NCBI GenBank assembly: GCA_963722175.1
Contig: CAVRKA010000005.1
Span: forward strand, 73,222 to 137,221
Source of the DNA: WHSW01 sp963722175
GTDB taxonomy: Bacteria > Actinomycetota > Thermoleophilia > Solirubrobacterales > 70-9
Direction of reading: 5' to 3'
DNA length: 64,000 nt
Numbering within the stretch: position 1 is the first letter of the stretch; the number at the start of each line of letters is the position of its first letter. The notes beneath the pieces were generated by a model. It made no database searches. It worked only from the letters and a program-made list of their open reading frames with translations, and was not told the origin of the DNA. Both the position numbers and the translations under genes were made by a program. Below are positions 8,572 to 16,878 of this stretch, in pieces.

Positions 8572-9039
8572 CTACTCGCGCAGGGCGCGGCCGACCGACT
8601 CGGCGACGCAAACCGGCTTCTCGCCGCCCTCGCGCTCGAGGATGAACTTGGTCGCGACCTGGACCCAGCCGTCGCCGAGCTCGTCGACCGACTGGATCTC
8701 GGCGGTCGCGCGGACCTTGGAGCCGGCCGGCACGGGAGCCGGGAAGCGGACCTTGTTCCAGCCGTAGTTGATCCCCATCTTCACGCCCTCCTGGCTGATC
8801 AGCTGCAGGCGCAGGCCGTCGATCAGCGACAGGGTCAGGTTGCCGTGGGCGACCGTGGTCCCGAAAGGGCTCTCACGCTCGGCGCGCTCGACGTCGACGT
8901 GAATCCACTGGTCGTCGCGGGAGACCTCGGCGAACTTGTTGATGTCCTCCTGGCTGACCTCGACCCAGTCGGAGGGGCCGATCGGCTTCCCGATCAGCTC
9001 CTTGAGCTCGTCGATCCCGGAAATCGTCAAAGGTGGCAT
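8572..9039 (-). CDS. MaoC family dehydratase
   Basis: A 155-residue single hot-dog-fold protein of the MaoC/(R)-specific enoyl-CoA hydratase family. The hydratase-2 motif is clear: FAEVSRDDQWIHVDVERA contains the catalytic Asp and His and is followed by SPFGTTVAHGNLTLSL. It probably hydrates 2-enoyl-CoA to (R)-3-hydroxyacyl-CoA or serves a related fatty-acid step. Length matches bacterial MaoC-like proteins such as the mycobacterial ones. It converges on the cupredoxin lipoprotein gene and is downstream of the TadE cluster on the same strand, with an 18-base gap. Confidence 0.9.
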   Translation of the reverse strand: MPPLTISGIDELKELIGKPIGPSDWVEVSQEDINKFAEVSRDDQWIHVDVERAERESPFGTTVAHGNLTLSLIDGLRLQLISQEGVKMGINYGWNKVRFPAPVPAGSKVRATAEIQSVDELGDGWVQVATKFILEREGGEKPVCVAESVGRALRE

Positions 9040-9057
9040 GGCGGCAGCGTACGAAAC

Positions 9058-11040
9058 TCAGTCGACCAGCCGCACCTCGAGCAGCGGCTCTCCGGCTCCG
9101 GCGACGGCCGCTCCGGCGCCGTCGATCAGCCCCAGGATGCGGGCGACGTAGGCCTGGGTCTCGGGGATCGCCGGCACGCAGCCGCAGGGGGCGACCGCGC
9201 CGGGGCCGGCGTTGTAGGCGGCCAGCGCCAGCGAGGCGTCCCCGAACTGACCCAGCAGGTCGGACATCAGATGCGCCTGAGCGTCGATCGCCAACGCGGC
9301 GTCGAACGGGTCATCGAGCCCGTACATCGCCGCCGTCCCCGGCATGAACTGGGCGATCCCGGCGGCGCCGGCCGGCGAGACCGCGAACGGATTGAAGTTC
9401 GATTCGGCCATCAGCTGCGCGGCGAGGAGGGTTCCCGAGACGTTCCAGCGCTGCGCGGCGGCCGCGATCGCGTCGCGGAAGCGCGCCGGGACGAACGCCG
9501 GCAGCGCGGCACCGCCGACGCCGCCGTCGCCGGCTCCGCCGAACCGCCCGGAGCCGTCGCCCGCATCGCCCGCGGCCGTGCACGGCGCCGGACCTTCGGT
9601 GAAGCCGTAGTGCCAGGCCTCCCACCAGTAGCGCTGCAGGAAGCCGAACCGCCCAGCGTTCGCCGCCAGCCAGCCGTAGGCGGCGGGCGAGCCGAGGTCG
9701 AGCTCGGTCGCGCAGCGGTGAAGCGAGGTGCCGGGCGGCGCGACCCAGCGCGGATCCGGGTTCTCGGCCCAGAGCTCCGCCTGCTCGGCGTCGGAGCGAA
9801 AGCCGTCGTTGATCAGGAGCGAGATCCCGTCGGCGCGTGCCGCGGCGGCCATCCGGTCGAAAGCCGCCGCGACGTCGGGGCGCATCCCCTCGCCCTGGCG
9901 GTACACGAGCGGCCCCGAATAGCCGCCCCCGCCGGCGATCGTCGGCGCCGGCTCACCCGTGATCGCACTCGCGGGCACCGCCTCGGCCTCGGCGTGAGCC
10001 GTGACCGGGAGGTGCGGCAAGGAGCCCGGCGTGTCGAGCTCGGCGCCGATCTCGGCCCGGACCCGCAGAGGAGCGAACGAGTCGCGGTCCGGGAACTCGA
10101 TCCGCACCCGTCCGTCGCCGACGCCGTTTCGGCTGGCGGCCTCGGCCCCCGCCTCCCCCGCCCGCTCGAGGTACTCGTCCTTGTCCAGATGCGCCGAGTT
10201 CGCCGAGCCGTCGGGGCGCCGAGCCGGGACGAAGAGCCGCTCGAAGTCGTCTCGCATCGATCGCGCCGCGGAAAGCGCAACGAGGTCGGCGGCCCGCTGC
10301 GCGCGGGACTTCCCGGTCACGGCGCCCCCGAACGCCGCCAGCGCCAAAGTCGCGAAGACCAGCGCCAGGATCCCGCCGAGCACCAAGGGCAGCGCCTGGC
10401 CGGCCTCTGCCGCGAGCCGGGGAGCGGCCTGCTGAGGTCCCGATCTCACTCCGAGCAGCCCACGCGCCAGCCGGGCGCAGCGACCCGAGGCGTCGCCGCC
10501 CGGCTCGATCCCGGCCAGCGCGCGCCGGCTTCCCACCCGCCCGAGTCCGCGCGACGCGATCCGCACCCGCAGGCCCGTCTCGCGTAGCTCGATCGCCGCC
10601 AGCGCGGCAAGCGAGCGCTGCGCCGGCAGCTCGGCGCGCAACAGGACGGCGCCGGGACCGAGGCGTTCGCGGCCTTCCGTCAGCAGCGCCGCCGGGAGAC
10701 TGACGACTGCGGTTCGGGCGGAGGCCGCGACGCGCAGCGCCTCGCCGAGCGCCTCCGGCCAGCCGGGCTCGGCCGCGATCCTCAGCCAGGCGAGCCGGCC
10801 GCGCGCCGCGCACTCGAAGCCCGCCTCGCGGAGCCGGCCCTCGAGCTCCCGAGCCGCCGCGGCCGCGAGCATCGTGGGACCGCGAGCCCGGCCACCACCG
10901 ACCTCGACCAGGAGCACCGCTCCGTTCCGCGCCCGATCCTCAGCGGCGGCGAGGCGGCCGATCGCGACCGCGCAGCCGGCCGCCAGCGCGAGACCCCCAC
11001 CGGCGCCGGGAAGCTCGCTGACGAGGACGGGGGCGGTCAT
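9058..11040 (-). CDS. TadG-like membrane protein fused to VanY carboxypeptidase and lytic transglycosylase domains
   Basis: The ATG at 11040 overlaps the stop of the upstream TadE-like gene (ATGA), giving 660 residues. Residues 1-210 are an Ala/Arg-rich region of unknown type. A TadE/TadG-style anchor (EAGQALPLVLGGILALVF) spans about 212-237 and is followed by a pilin-like region ending near 360. Residues about 378-484 form a VanY-type D-Ala-D-Ala carboxypeptidase: INDGFRSDAEQAELW, then SLHRCATELDLG and EAWHYGF supply the zinc His/Asp/His and catalytic Glu. After a Gly-rich linker, residues about 530-644 are an SLT lytic transglycosylase, with catalytic Glu in AESNFNPFAVSP and then AGIAQFMPGTA and ALAAYNAGPGAV. 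A membrane-anchored protein able to cut both peptide stems and glycan strands is the simple reading. Confidence 0.88.
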   Translation of the reverse strand: MTAPVLVSELPGAGGGLALAAGCAVAIGRLAAAEDRARNGAVLLVEVGGGRARGPTMLAAAAARELEGRLREAGFECAARGRLAWLRIAAEPGWPEALGEALRVAASARTAVVSLPAALLTEGRERLGPGAVLLRAELPAQRSLAALAAIELRETGLRVRIASRGLGRVGSRRALAGIEPGGDASGRCARLARGLLGVRSGPQQAAPRLAAEAGQALPLVLGGILALVFATLALAAFGGAVTGKSRAQRAADLVALSAARSMRDDFERLFVPARRPDGSANSAHLDKDEYLERAGEAGAEAASRNGVGDGRVRIEFPDRDSFAPLRVRAEIGAELDTPGSLPHLPVTAHAEAEAVPASAITGEPAPTIAGGGGYSGPLVYRQGEGMRPDVAAAFDRMAAAARADGISLLINDGFRSDAEQAELWAENPDPRWVAPPGTSLHRCATELDLGSPAAYGWLAANAGRFGFLQRYWWEAWHYGFTEGPAPCTAAGDAGDGSGRFGGAGDGGVGGAALPAFVPARFRDAIAAAAQRWNVSGTLLAAQLMAESNFNPFAVSPAGAAGIAQFMPGTAAMYGLDDPFDAALAIDAQAHLMSDLLGQFGDASLALAAYNAGPGAVAPCGCVPAIPETQAYVARILGLIDGAGAAVAGAGEPLLEVRLVD

Positions 11041-11381
11041 CGACTCCCGCCGCCCGCGGGTCGCCGGATCCACGCCGCCGAGCTGACCTCCAGCGCGCGC
11101 CCGATCGCCGCCAGCGGCGACGGTGGGCGCACCCGTACGGTCACCCGGCCGCCGTCGCGCTCGACCTCGACCCGTTCGTCGGCCCAGCCCGGCAGCGCCG
11201 CCTCGACTGCGGGTTCAGGCGGCAGATCCGAGGCGAGCGCGACCGCCCCCGCCTCCGCGGCGCCGTCGGCGAGCGTCACCGCGTACCCGGCCGCGAGCAG
11301 CTGCAGGCAGAGGACGCCGGCGATCACGACCAGCGGCACGGTCGCGAGCAGCTCGATCGAGGCCTGGCCACGGTCGCTCAT
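11037..11381 (-). CDS. TadE-like pseudopilin protein
   Basis: A 114-residue protein with the TadE signature: a short polar start (MSDRGQASIELLATVP), with Glu at position 9 and a hydrophobic helix (LVVIAGVLCLQLLAAGYAV), then a small extracellular domain. Tad family pseudopilins are processed just before the conserved Glu region and join secretion or pilus assemblies. The ATG overlaps the stop of the previous TadE-like gene (ATGA) and its own stop overlaps the fusion protein's start, so the three are one coupled unit. No TadA ATPase, TadB/C or Flp pilin is present nearby. Confidence 0.8.
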   Translation of the reverse strand: MSDRGQASIELLATVPLVVIAGVLCLQLLAAGYAVTLADGAAEAGAVALASDLPPEPAVEAALPGWADERVEVERDGGRVTVRVRPPSPLAAIGRALEVSSAAWIRRPAGGGSR

Positions 11382-11719
11382 GGCCCCGCTCCCGGATCGA
11401 GGTCGGTCGCGGCGCTGACCGGAATCGCCGCGACGCCGGGCAGCAGGGCGGGCGCCTCGACGCTGACCTCGACCGGTCCCGCCCCGTCGACCTCGGCGTC
11501 GCGCTCGAGCCAGCCGGGAAGCGCGCTGCGCGCCGCCGCCTCGGCGTCGCCTCCGACCTCGGCTGCGCGGGCGCCGGCCCGCGCAGCGTCGCCGGCGGTC
11601 CAAAGCGCGTACCCGGCGACGGCGAGCTGCGCGACCGCCGCCACCAGGGCAGCGAGCAGTGGCACGACCACGACCAGCTCGGCCGCCGCCTGTCCGTCCT
11701 CGTTCGCTGCCGGAGGCAT
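11378..11719 (-). CDS. TadE-like pseudopilin protein
   Basis: A 113-residue protein related to its downstream neighbour: EDGQAAAELVVVVPLLAALV at residues 7-26 carries the Glu-containing TadE junction and hydrophobic helix, and a small soluble domain follows (DAEAAARSALPGWLERDAEV). Both TadE-like proteins share an ALPGW motif in the external domain, which suggests they arose by duplication. This is the first gene of the three-gene unit; the intergenic stretch upstream (11720-11802) is the likely promoter region. Confidence 0.78.
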   Translation of the reverse strand: MPPAANEDGQAAAELVVVVPLLAALVAAVAQLAVAGYALWTAGDAARAGARAAEVGGDAEAAARSALPGWLERDAEVDGAGPVEVSVEAPALLPGVAAIPVSAATDLDPGAGP

Positions 11720-11802
11720 GCGCCGACGCTAAGTGGCGCCAGGCGACGTGTGGGCACGCGATCGTGCCGAGTCAGTGCCTGGAGGGTCTTACGTGTACTA
11801 AC

Positions 11803-12156
11803 TCAGTAGCTCGCCCGCGTGTCGCCCCAGACCTTGATCAGGCTGATCACGGCGAAGGCGATCACGGCGAGCCAGACGAGCAGGCCGGCGCCGGTCTCGG
11901 TCAGCTTGCTGGCGCCGGCGATCATCAGCACGATCGCGCCCAGCGAGGCGACGACGAGTGCCCGCTGGCCGTCGGTCAGGCCGAAGTAGTCGAGCCGGTA
12001 CTGGCGGTAGAGCTGGTAGCCGGCGGCGCCGATCAGGGCGAGGAAGACGATCGAGATCAGTGCCAGGATCGCGTCGGCGGCGTTGCCGCCGCCCGGAACG
12101 AGGTCGACGATCAGCGCGAGGACGGCGATGATCGCGATGTTGCGGACGGTGCGCAC
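11803..12156 (-). CDS. Small multi-pass membrane protein of unknown function
   Basis: I do not recognise this 117-residue protein. It has three or four hydrophobic segments (IAIIAVLALIVDLVPGG, ILALISIVFLALIGAAGYQL, ALVVASLGAIVLMIAGA, LLVWLAVIAFAVISLI) joined by short charged loops that include QYRLDYFGLTDGQR. Similar small membrane proteins are frequent in Actinobacteria and have no assigned role. It lies 25 bases downstream of the large membrane protein gene on the same strand and may be the last gene of that unit. Confidence 0.72.
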   Translation of the reverse strand: MRTVRNIAIIAVLALIVDLVPGGGNAADAILALISIVFLALIGAAGYQLYRQYRLDYFGLTDGQRALVVASLGAIVLMIAGASKLTETGAGLLVWLAVIAFAVISLIKVWGDTRASY

Positions 12157-12181
12157 GGTGAAAGCGTAGTGGTCGGTCGAA

Positions 12182-13795
12182 TCAGCCGTCCGCGCCCGTG
12201 GAGCAGGCCCGGGCCGGCGCCTCGGAGGTGACCGCGAGCGTCCATGGAACGTCCGAGCCGTCGGCGGGGATCCGAATCTCGGCCGGCGATCCCGCCACGA
12301 TCTCGCCGAGGTCGATCGGGAACGACACCGCGGAGTAACGGCGCAGCGCCAGCGCGGTCAGGGCGCGCGGCGCCACCACCACCGCGCCGCCCGGGACGAG
12401 CTCGACGGTCGACGGCGCTCCGGGCGGCACGACGACGCACCCCCGGGTCGCCGGCCGCCCCGCCTCCGTCGCCCGCAGGCCGTAGAGCTCCGCGAACGTC
12501 GAGTCGACGGTGTTCTTCACCGGCTCCTCCTCCGCCGCGAGCGTCTCGGTGTCGAGCGCGGGCGAGCCGTACTCCTCGACGGCCTCGAGGTAGGGGCCGA
12601 GGGTGACTCCCAGGATCGGCTCCGCGGCCGGATCCGCGGCCGGGCCCGCGACCTCTGCCGCCGCGAGCCGCGTGCGGGTGATGTCGGCGTTGACCTCGAG
12701 GAAGTTGTGGGGTTCATCGAACGCTCGCACGTTCCCGACCAGGGCCAGGCCCGAGATCGCCAGCGCGACCGCGATCCCGGCGCGCCCGGGCCGCGACCCG
12801 CGCCAGAGCTCGGCGGCGATCAGGATCGCGAACACCGCTCCCAGGTACTGGTAGCGGCCGTTGGTCGGCGTGCGCCCGACGCCGCCCGCCACCGCGGTCA
12901 TCGCCCAGAAGGCGATCCCGGTCCCGAGCACGGTCGCGAGCGATGCGCTGACGGCGCGCAGCCGCCACAGCCGCCAGGCGACGAGGGCGATCGCGACCAC
13001 CAGCAGGGGACGTCCCCAGCGCAACGGGTCGATCGGGAAGCCGTCGAAGTTGACGACGAGTCCCAGGAGCGAGGAGATCGAGGACGCGAAGCCGTTGAGG
13101 ACGAAGATCGGGGAGTGCAGGATCTGCCCGAGGGTGAGCTCGTCCTTCGGGTCGAAGCCCCAGCCCCACCGCCAGGCCACATACAGCACGATCGGAATCA
13201 CGAAGATGTAGGCCCGCTGCCAGCGGTCGGGACGCCGCAGAACCCCGGCGGCAACGCCGACGGTGAACGCGAGCCCGGGACTGTGAGTGGCGATCGAGGC
13301 GACCAGCAACGCGCACGCGAGCCGGTCGCCGCGCCGGTCGTCGCGGTCGAGGGCCAGCAGCGCGCCGAGCCCGAAAGCCATCGACCCCATCAGGGTGATC
13401 TGGAACGACCACAGGAAGTTGAAGGCGCTGGAGCCGAGCAGCAGCAGCGGCGCCGTCGCGGCGAGCGCGAGCCAGTCGCCGACCCGCCGGCGGACCCAGA
13501 CGAAGACCAGGACGGCGTCGACGATCACCACGGCGGCCAGCACCACCTGGAACGGCTGCTGCGACTCCAGCCCGAACGTGGTCAGCAGCAGCTTGTAGAC
13601 GACGATCGGGATGAGCGACAGGTGCTCGTTGTGCGGGATCAGGAGGGCGTCCGCGGTCCACTCGCGCCGGTCGGTGATGACCTCCCACTCGTCGTAGAAG
13701 AACGTGAGCGGGTGCGCGAGGACGAGGAGGACGACGAAGGCGGCCGCCGCGAGCCCGGCGAACATGAGCGCCGGGACTCGGCGCTCGGACGTCAC
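12182..13795 (-). CDS. Polytopic membrane protein, possible GT-C type glycosyltransferase
   Basis: The GTG at 13795 overlaps the stop of the 79-residue membrane protein gene (GTGA) and gives 537 residues with about ten hydrophobic segments followed by a 150-residue external C-terminal region. Early in the first external loop is FFYDEWEVITDRREW and then HNEHLSLIPI, an arrangement of acidic and His residues after the first helix that recalls GT-C lipid-linked glycosyltransferases. No family signature is conclusive. It follows pit in a chain of overlapping genes but shares no evident role with phosphate uptake. Hypothetical membrane protein is the safe name. Confidence 0.7.
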   Translation of the reverse strand: MTSERRVPALMFAGLAAAAFVVLLVLAHPLTFFYDEWEVITDRREWTADALLIPHNEHLSLIPIVVYKLLLTTFGLESQQPFQVVLAAVVIVDAVLVFVWVRRRVGDWLALAATAPLLLLGSSAFNFLWSFQITLMGSMAFGLGALLALDRDDRRGDRLACALLVASIATHSPGLAFTVGVAAGVLRRPDRWQRAYIFVIPIVLYVAWRWGWGFDPKDELTLGQILHSPIFVLNGFASSISSLLGLVVNFDGFPIDPLRWGRPLLVVAIALVAWRLWRLRAVSASLATVLGTGIAFWAMTAVAGGVGRTPTNGRYQYLGAVFAILIAAELWRGSRPGRAGIAVALAISGLALVGNVRAFDEPHNFLEVNADITRTRLAAAEVAGPAADPAAEPILGVTLGPYLEAVEEYGSPALDTETLAAEEEPVKNTVDSTFAELYGLRATEAGRPATRGCVVVPPGAPSTVELVPGGAVVVAPRALTALALRRYSAVSFPIDLGEIVAGSPAEIRIPADGSDVPWTLAVTSEAPARACSTGADG

Positions 13796-14031
13796 TTGCT
13801 CGTCATCACGATCACGCCGACGACGATCGCCGCCACCGTGGCCAGCAGCCCGAGAGCCGTCAGCGCTCCGAAGACGACCGCCTGAACCCCGTGCCCGTCC
13901 CGGTTCGCCTCCGAGAACCTCGTCGCGCCGAGGATCGCGAGCGAGAAGACGATCGTCGTCCCGACCCCGGCGGCGAACGCGGCGACGATCGTCTGCCAGA
14001 GCGCCTCGGTGTCGACGATCGTCGCGATCAT
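13792..14031 (-). CDS. 79-residue two-helix membrane protein
   Basis: This short gene overlaps the stop of pit (ATGA at 14028-14031) and the start of the following gene (GTGA), so it is probably translated by coupling. The protein has two hydrophobic helices (IVAAFAAGVGTTIVFSLAIL and VFGALTALGLLATVAAIVVG) separated by a charged loop containing RFSEANRDGHG. I do not know the family. Its position right after pit suggests a small accessory subunit of the phosphate transporter or of the larger membrane protein, but this is inference from position only. Confidence 0.7.
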   Translation of the reverse strand: MIATIVDTEALWQTIVAAFAAGVGTTIVFSLAILGATRFSEANRDGHGVQAVVFGALTALGLLATVAAIVVGVIVMTSK

Positions 14032-15125
14032 GCCGCCACCGGCTCGACCTGCCGCAGCCGGCGGGCAAAGGCAAGCGCTGCCAGCCCGATCCCGATCGCC
14101 GAGACCACGACCGGGCCGACCGCGCCCGGGAAGATTTCGACGAACCCGTAGGTGAGCGCGCCGATCGCCGCCGCCGCCGGCAGGGTCAGCAGCCAGGCGG
14201 TGACGATGTCGCCCGCAACCCCCCAGCGAACCGCCGAGAGCCGTTTGCCCGCCCCCGCCCCCATCACGCCGCCTGCGATCACCTGCGTGGTCGAGAGCGG
14301 GTAGCCGAAGTGCGATGAGGCGAGGATCACGGCCGCCCCGGCGCCCTGGGCGGAGAACCCCTGGGCCGAGTCCATCTTGATGATCCTCGTCCCCATCGTC
14401 CTGATGATCCGCCAACCGCCGGTGTAGGTGCCGAGCGCGATCGCCGAGGCCGCCGAGACCACGACCCAGGTCGGGACCTCGAAGTTCTCCGAGGAGAGGT
14501 TGCCGTTCGCGACCAGCGCGAGGGTGATGACACCCATCGTCTTCTGCGCGTCGTTGGTGCCGTGCGCGAGCGCCAGCAACCCCCCGGAGAGGACCTGGCC
14601 GAAGCGAAAGCCTCGCGTCACCGGACCGGGCCGCTGCCGTCCGAGGATCCGGTAGCAGGCGACGATCCCGATCCCGCCGACCACGAACGCGAGCACCGGC
14701 GCGATCACCGCCGGGATCAGAACCTTGCCGAGGATGCCCTCGCCGAAGATCGCGTCGGCGCCGGCGGCGACGAACGTCGCCCCCACCACCCCTCCGATCA
14801 GGGCGTGCGAGCTCGAGGACGGCAGCCCGAAGTACCAGGTGATCAGGTTCCATGTGATCGCCCCGATCAGGCCGGCGAAGATCACCGTGGTCGTGATCGC
14901 GCCGGCGTCGACGACGTCGTTGGCGACCGTCGCCGCGACGGCGAGCGAGATGAAGGCGCCGGCGAAGTTGAGGACCGCCGCGTAGGTGACCGCGACCCGG
15001 GGCGGCATCGCCCGAGTCGAGATCGAGGTCGCGACGACGTTCGCGGTGTCGTGGAAGCCGTTGGTGAAGTCGAAGGCGAGCGCCGTGGCGACGACGATGC
15101 CCAGGATCAGATCGGACTCACTCAC
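14028..15125 (-). CDS. pit: Low-affinity inorganic phosphate transporter, PiT family
   Basis: A 365-residue PiT transporter that imports phosphate or metal-phosphate with a cation. The duplicated family signature is visible: FDFTNGFHDTANVVATSIS near residue 19, and LALAHGTNDAQKTMGV in the second half, each with the conserved Asn/Asp pair. About ten transmembrane segments are evident, and the first half also carries GLPSSSSHALIGG, echoed by GYPLSTTQVIAGG in the second. The DUF47 (PhoU-like) gene lies 48 bases upstream on the same strand, the normal partner of PiT genes. Confidence 0.95.
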   Translation of the reverse strand: MSESDLILGIVVATALAFDFTNGFHDTANVVATSISTRAMPPRVAVTYAAVLNFAGAFISLAVAATVANDVVDAGAITTTVIFAGLIGAITWNLITWYFGLPSSSSHALIGGVVGATFVAAGADAIFGEGILGKVLIPAVIAPVLAFVVGGIGIVACYRILGRQRPGPVTRGFRFGQVLSGGLLALAHGTNDAQKTMGVITLALVANGNLSSENFEVPTWVVVSAASAIALGTYTGGWRIIRTMGTRIIKMDSAQGFSAQGAGAAVILASSHFGYPLSTTQVIAGGVMGAGAGKRLSAVRWGVAGDIVTAWLLTLPAAAAIGALTYGFVEIFPGAVGPVVVSAIGIGLAALAFARRLRQVEPVAA

Positions 15126-15173
15126 CGGCGAAATGCTCCGCTTCGCGTCCGCTTTCGCCGGGCCACCGAGGCA

Positions 15174-15794
15174 TTAGGCGTTCTTGATCACGATGCCTTC
15201 GAGGATGTGGGCCGCCGTCTCGGTGGCGTCGACCGCCCGCTCGAGGCGCAGGAAGATGTCCCGCCAGCGGATCACGAACATCGGGTCGATCCCGTTCGCG
15301 AACAGCGAGGCGACCGCGTCGCGGTACAGCCTGTCGCCCTCGTTCTCGAGCCGGTGGATCTCGATCCAGTACGCGTCGAGGTCCTTGAATCCGCGCAGAT
15401 GCTCGAGCGCCAGCGCCAGCTGCTCGCACGACTTGACGAGCACATCGGCCATCGCCAGCGACTGCTCCATCGGCGCCTCGATCCGGTAGAGGCCCATGAA
15501 GTCGGCGGTCTCCTCGGTGTAGTCGACGATGTCGTCGAGCTGTGTCGCGAGCCCGTAGATGTCCCCTCCGTCGATCGGGGTGACGAAGGTCGTGTTGACG
15601 CGCTGCACGATCTCGTGGGTGATCTTGTCGCCCTCCTGCTCGGCGAGCAGGATCTCGCGCGCGAGGCCGCTCGAGTCGGGCCAGCCCTCGAGCATCTGCT
15701 TCAGCAACACGGCCGCGTGCACGGTGTTCTGCCCGGCGCGATTGAAGAGGTCGAAGAAGACGCGGTCGCGCGGGACGAGCGAGGGCAGTTTCAC
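15174..15794 (-). CDS. DUF47/PhoU-like phosphate transport regulator
   Basis: A helical PhoU-like protein that normally sits next to pit and tunes its activity. I place the start at GTG 15794 (206 residues beginning with KLPSLVPRDRVFFDLF) because this matches the usual family start and leaves 10 bases after wecB; the in-frame upstream start at 15833 would overlap wecB by 29 bases. Features include AEQEGDKITHEIVQRVN and LENEGDRLYRDAV, two copies of the E-x-x-(G)D metal-binding motif of PhoU proteins. It is cotranscribed with pit. Confidence 0.9.
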   Translation of the reverse strand: MKLPSLVPRDRVFFDLFNRAGQNTVHAAVLLKQMLEGWPDSSGLAREILLAEQEGDKITHEIVQRVNTTFVTPIDGGDIYGLATQLDDIVDYTEETADFMGLYRIEAPMEQSLAMADVLVKSCEQLALALEHLRGFKDLDAYWIEIHRLENEGDRLYRDAVASLFANGIDPMFVIRWRDIFLRLERAVDATETAAHILEGIVIKNA

Positions 15795-15804
15795 GGGCGC
15801 GAAT

Positions 15805-16872
15805 CTACCGGTCCGCGATTGCCTGGGCGACACGCTCCGCCGCCCGTCCGTCCCATTTCTCCGGTGGTTGCGGCCGATCGGCGGGCGCCGCCGCGAGCAA
15901 CTCGGGGATCTCGGCGACCCGCGCCGGCGCCAGGCCCAGCAGCGTGTTGGTGCCGGCGCGCACCGTCACCGGGCGCTCGGTGTTGTCGCGCAGGGTGAAG
16001 CACGGAATCCCGAGGTAGGTGGTCTCCTCCTGGATCCCGCCGGAGTCGGTCAGCACCGCGGCCGCGTCGGCCTCGAGCGAGAGGAAGTCGAGGTAGCCGA
16101 CCGGGTCGGTGAGCGTGATCCCTTCCGCCGCCCGCTCGTCGAGCATCTTCCGAGTCCGCGGGTGGACCGGGAAGATGACCGGCATCTCGGCCGCCACCCG
16201 CCCCAGCGCGGCGATCGCCTCGCCGAGCAGCGGCCCGTCGACGAGCGCCGGCCGATGCAGGGTGACCAGCAGGAACGAGCCCGGCTCGACGCCGGCGGCG
16301 CGCGCGGCGCCCCGCGCGCGAAACCGCTGTTCGAGCGCGACCAAAGTGTCGATCATCGTGTTCCCGACGAACCGGAACCCGCGCTCGTCGACGCCCTCGG
16401 CCCGCAGGTTGTCCTGCGCCTCGGGGGAATGCAGGAAGAGCAGCTCGGAGAGGTGGTCGGCGACGATCCGGTTGATCTCCTCCGGCATCGTGCGGTCGAA
16501 GCTGCGCAACCCCGACTCGACGTGGCCGATCGGGATCCCGACCCGCGCCGCGCAGAGCGCCGCCGCGAGGGTCGAGTTGACGTCGCCGGGAACCAGGACC
16601 AGGTCGGGGCGCTCGTCGCGGAGCACCGGCGCGAGCCGCTCGAGCACCCGTGCCGTCTGCTCGCCGTGGCTGCCGGACCCGGCCCCGAGCATGTGATCGG
16701 GCTCGGGCACGCCGAGCTCCTCGAAGAAGATCTCCGACATCGCCCGGTCGTAGTGCTGGCCGGTGTGGACGATCACCGACGAGTCCGACCCGAAGCGCTC
16801 CCGGGTTGCCGCGATCACCGGCGCCATCTTGACCAGGTTCGGCCGCGTGCCGACGACGTGGGCGATCCGCAT
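15805..16872 (-). CDS. wecB: UDP-N-acetylglucosamine 2-epimerase (non-hydrolysing)
   Basis: The 355-residue enzyme interconverts UDP-GlcNAc and UDP-ManNAc for cell-surface glycans. It has the two-Rossmann GT-B fold with family markers: VVGTRPNLVKMAPVI at the start, HTGQHYDRAMS near residue 36, HVESGLRSFDRTMPEE in the middle with catalytic Asp/Glu/His residues, and LTDSGGIQEETTYLGIP in the C-terminal nucleotide-binding half. Length is normal. No other teichuronic or enterobacterial antigen genes are adjacent, so its pathway here is not shown. Confidence 0.93.
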   Translation of the reverse strand: MRIAHVVGTRPNLVKMAPVIAATRERFGSDSSVIVHTGQHYDRAMSEIFFEELGVPEPDHMLGAGSGSHGEQTARVLERLAPVLRDERPDLVLVPGDVNSTLAAALCAARVGIPIGHVESGLRSFDRTMPEEINRIVADHLSELLFLHSPEAQDNLRAEGVDERGFRFVGNTMIDTLVALEQRFRARGAARAAGVEPGSFLLVTLHRPALVDGPLLGEAIAALGRVAAEMPVIFPVHPRTRKMLDERAAEGITLTDPVGYLDFLSLEADAAAVLTDSGGIQEETTYLGIPCFTLRDNTERPVTVRAGTNTLLGLAPARVAEIPELLAAAPADRPQPPEKWDGRAAERVAQAIADR

Positions 16873-16878
16873 CTGCGC

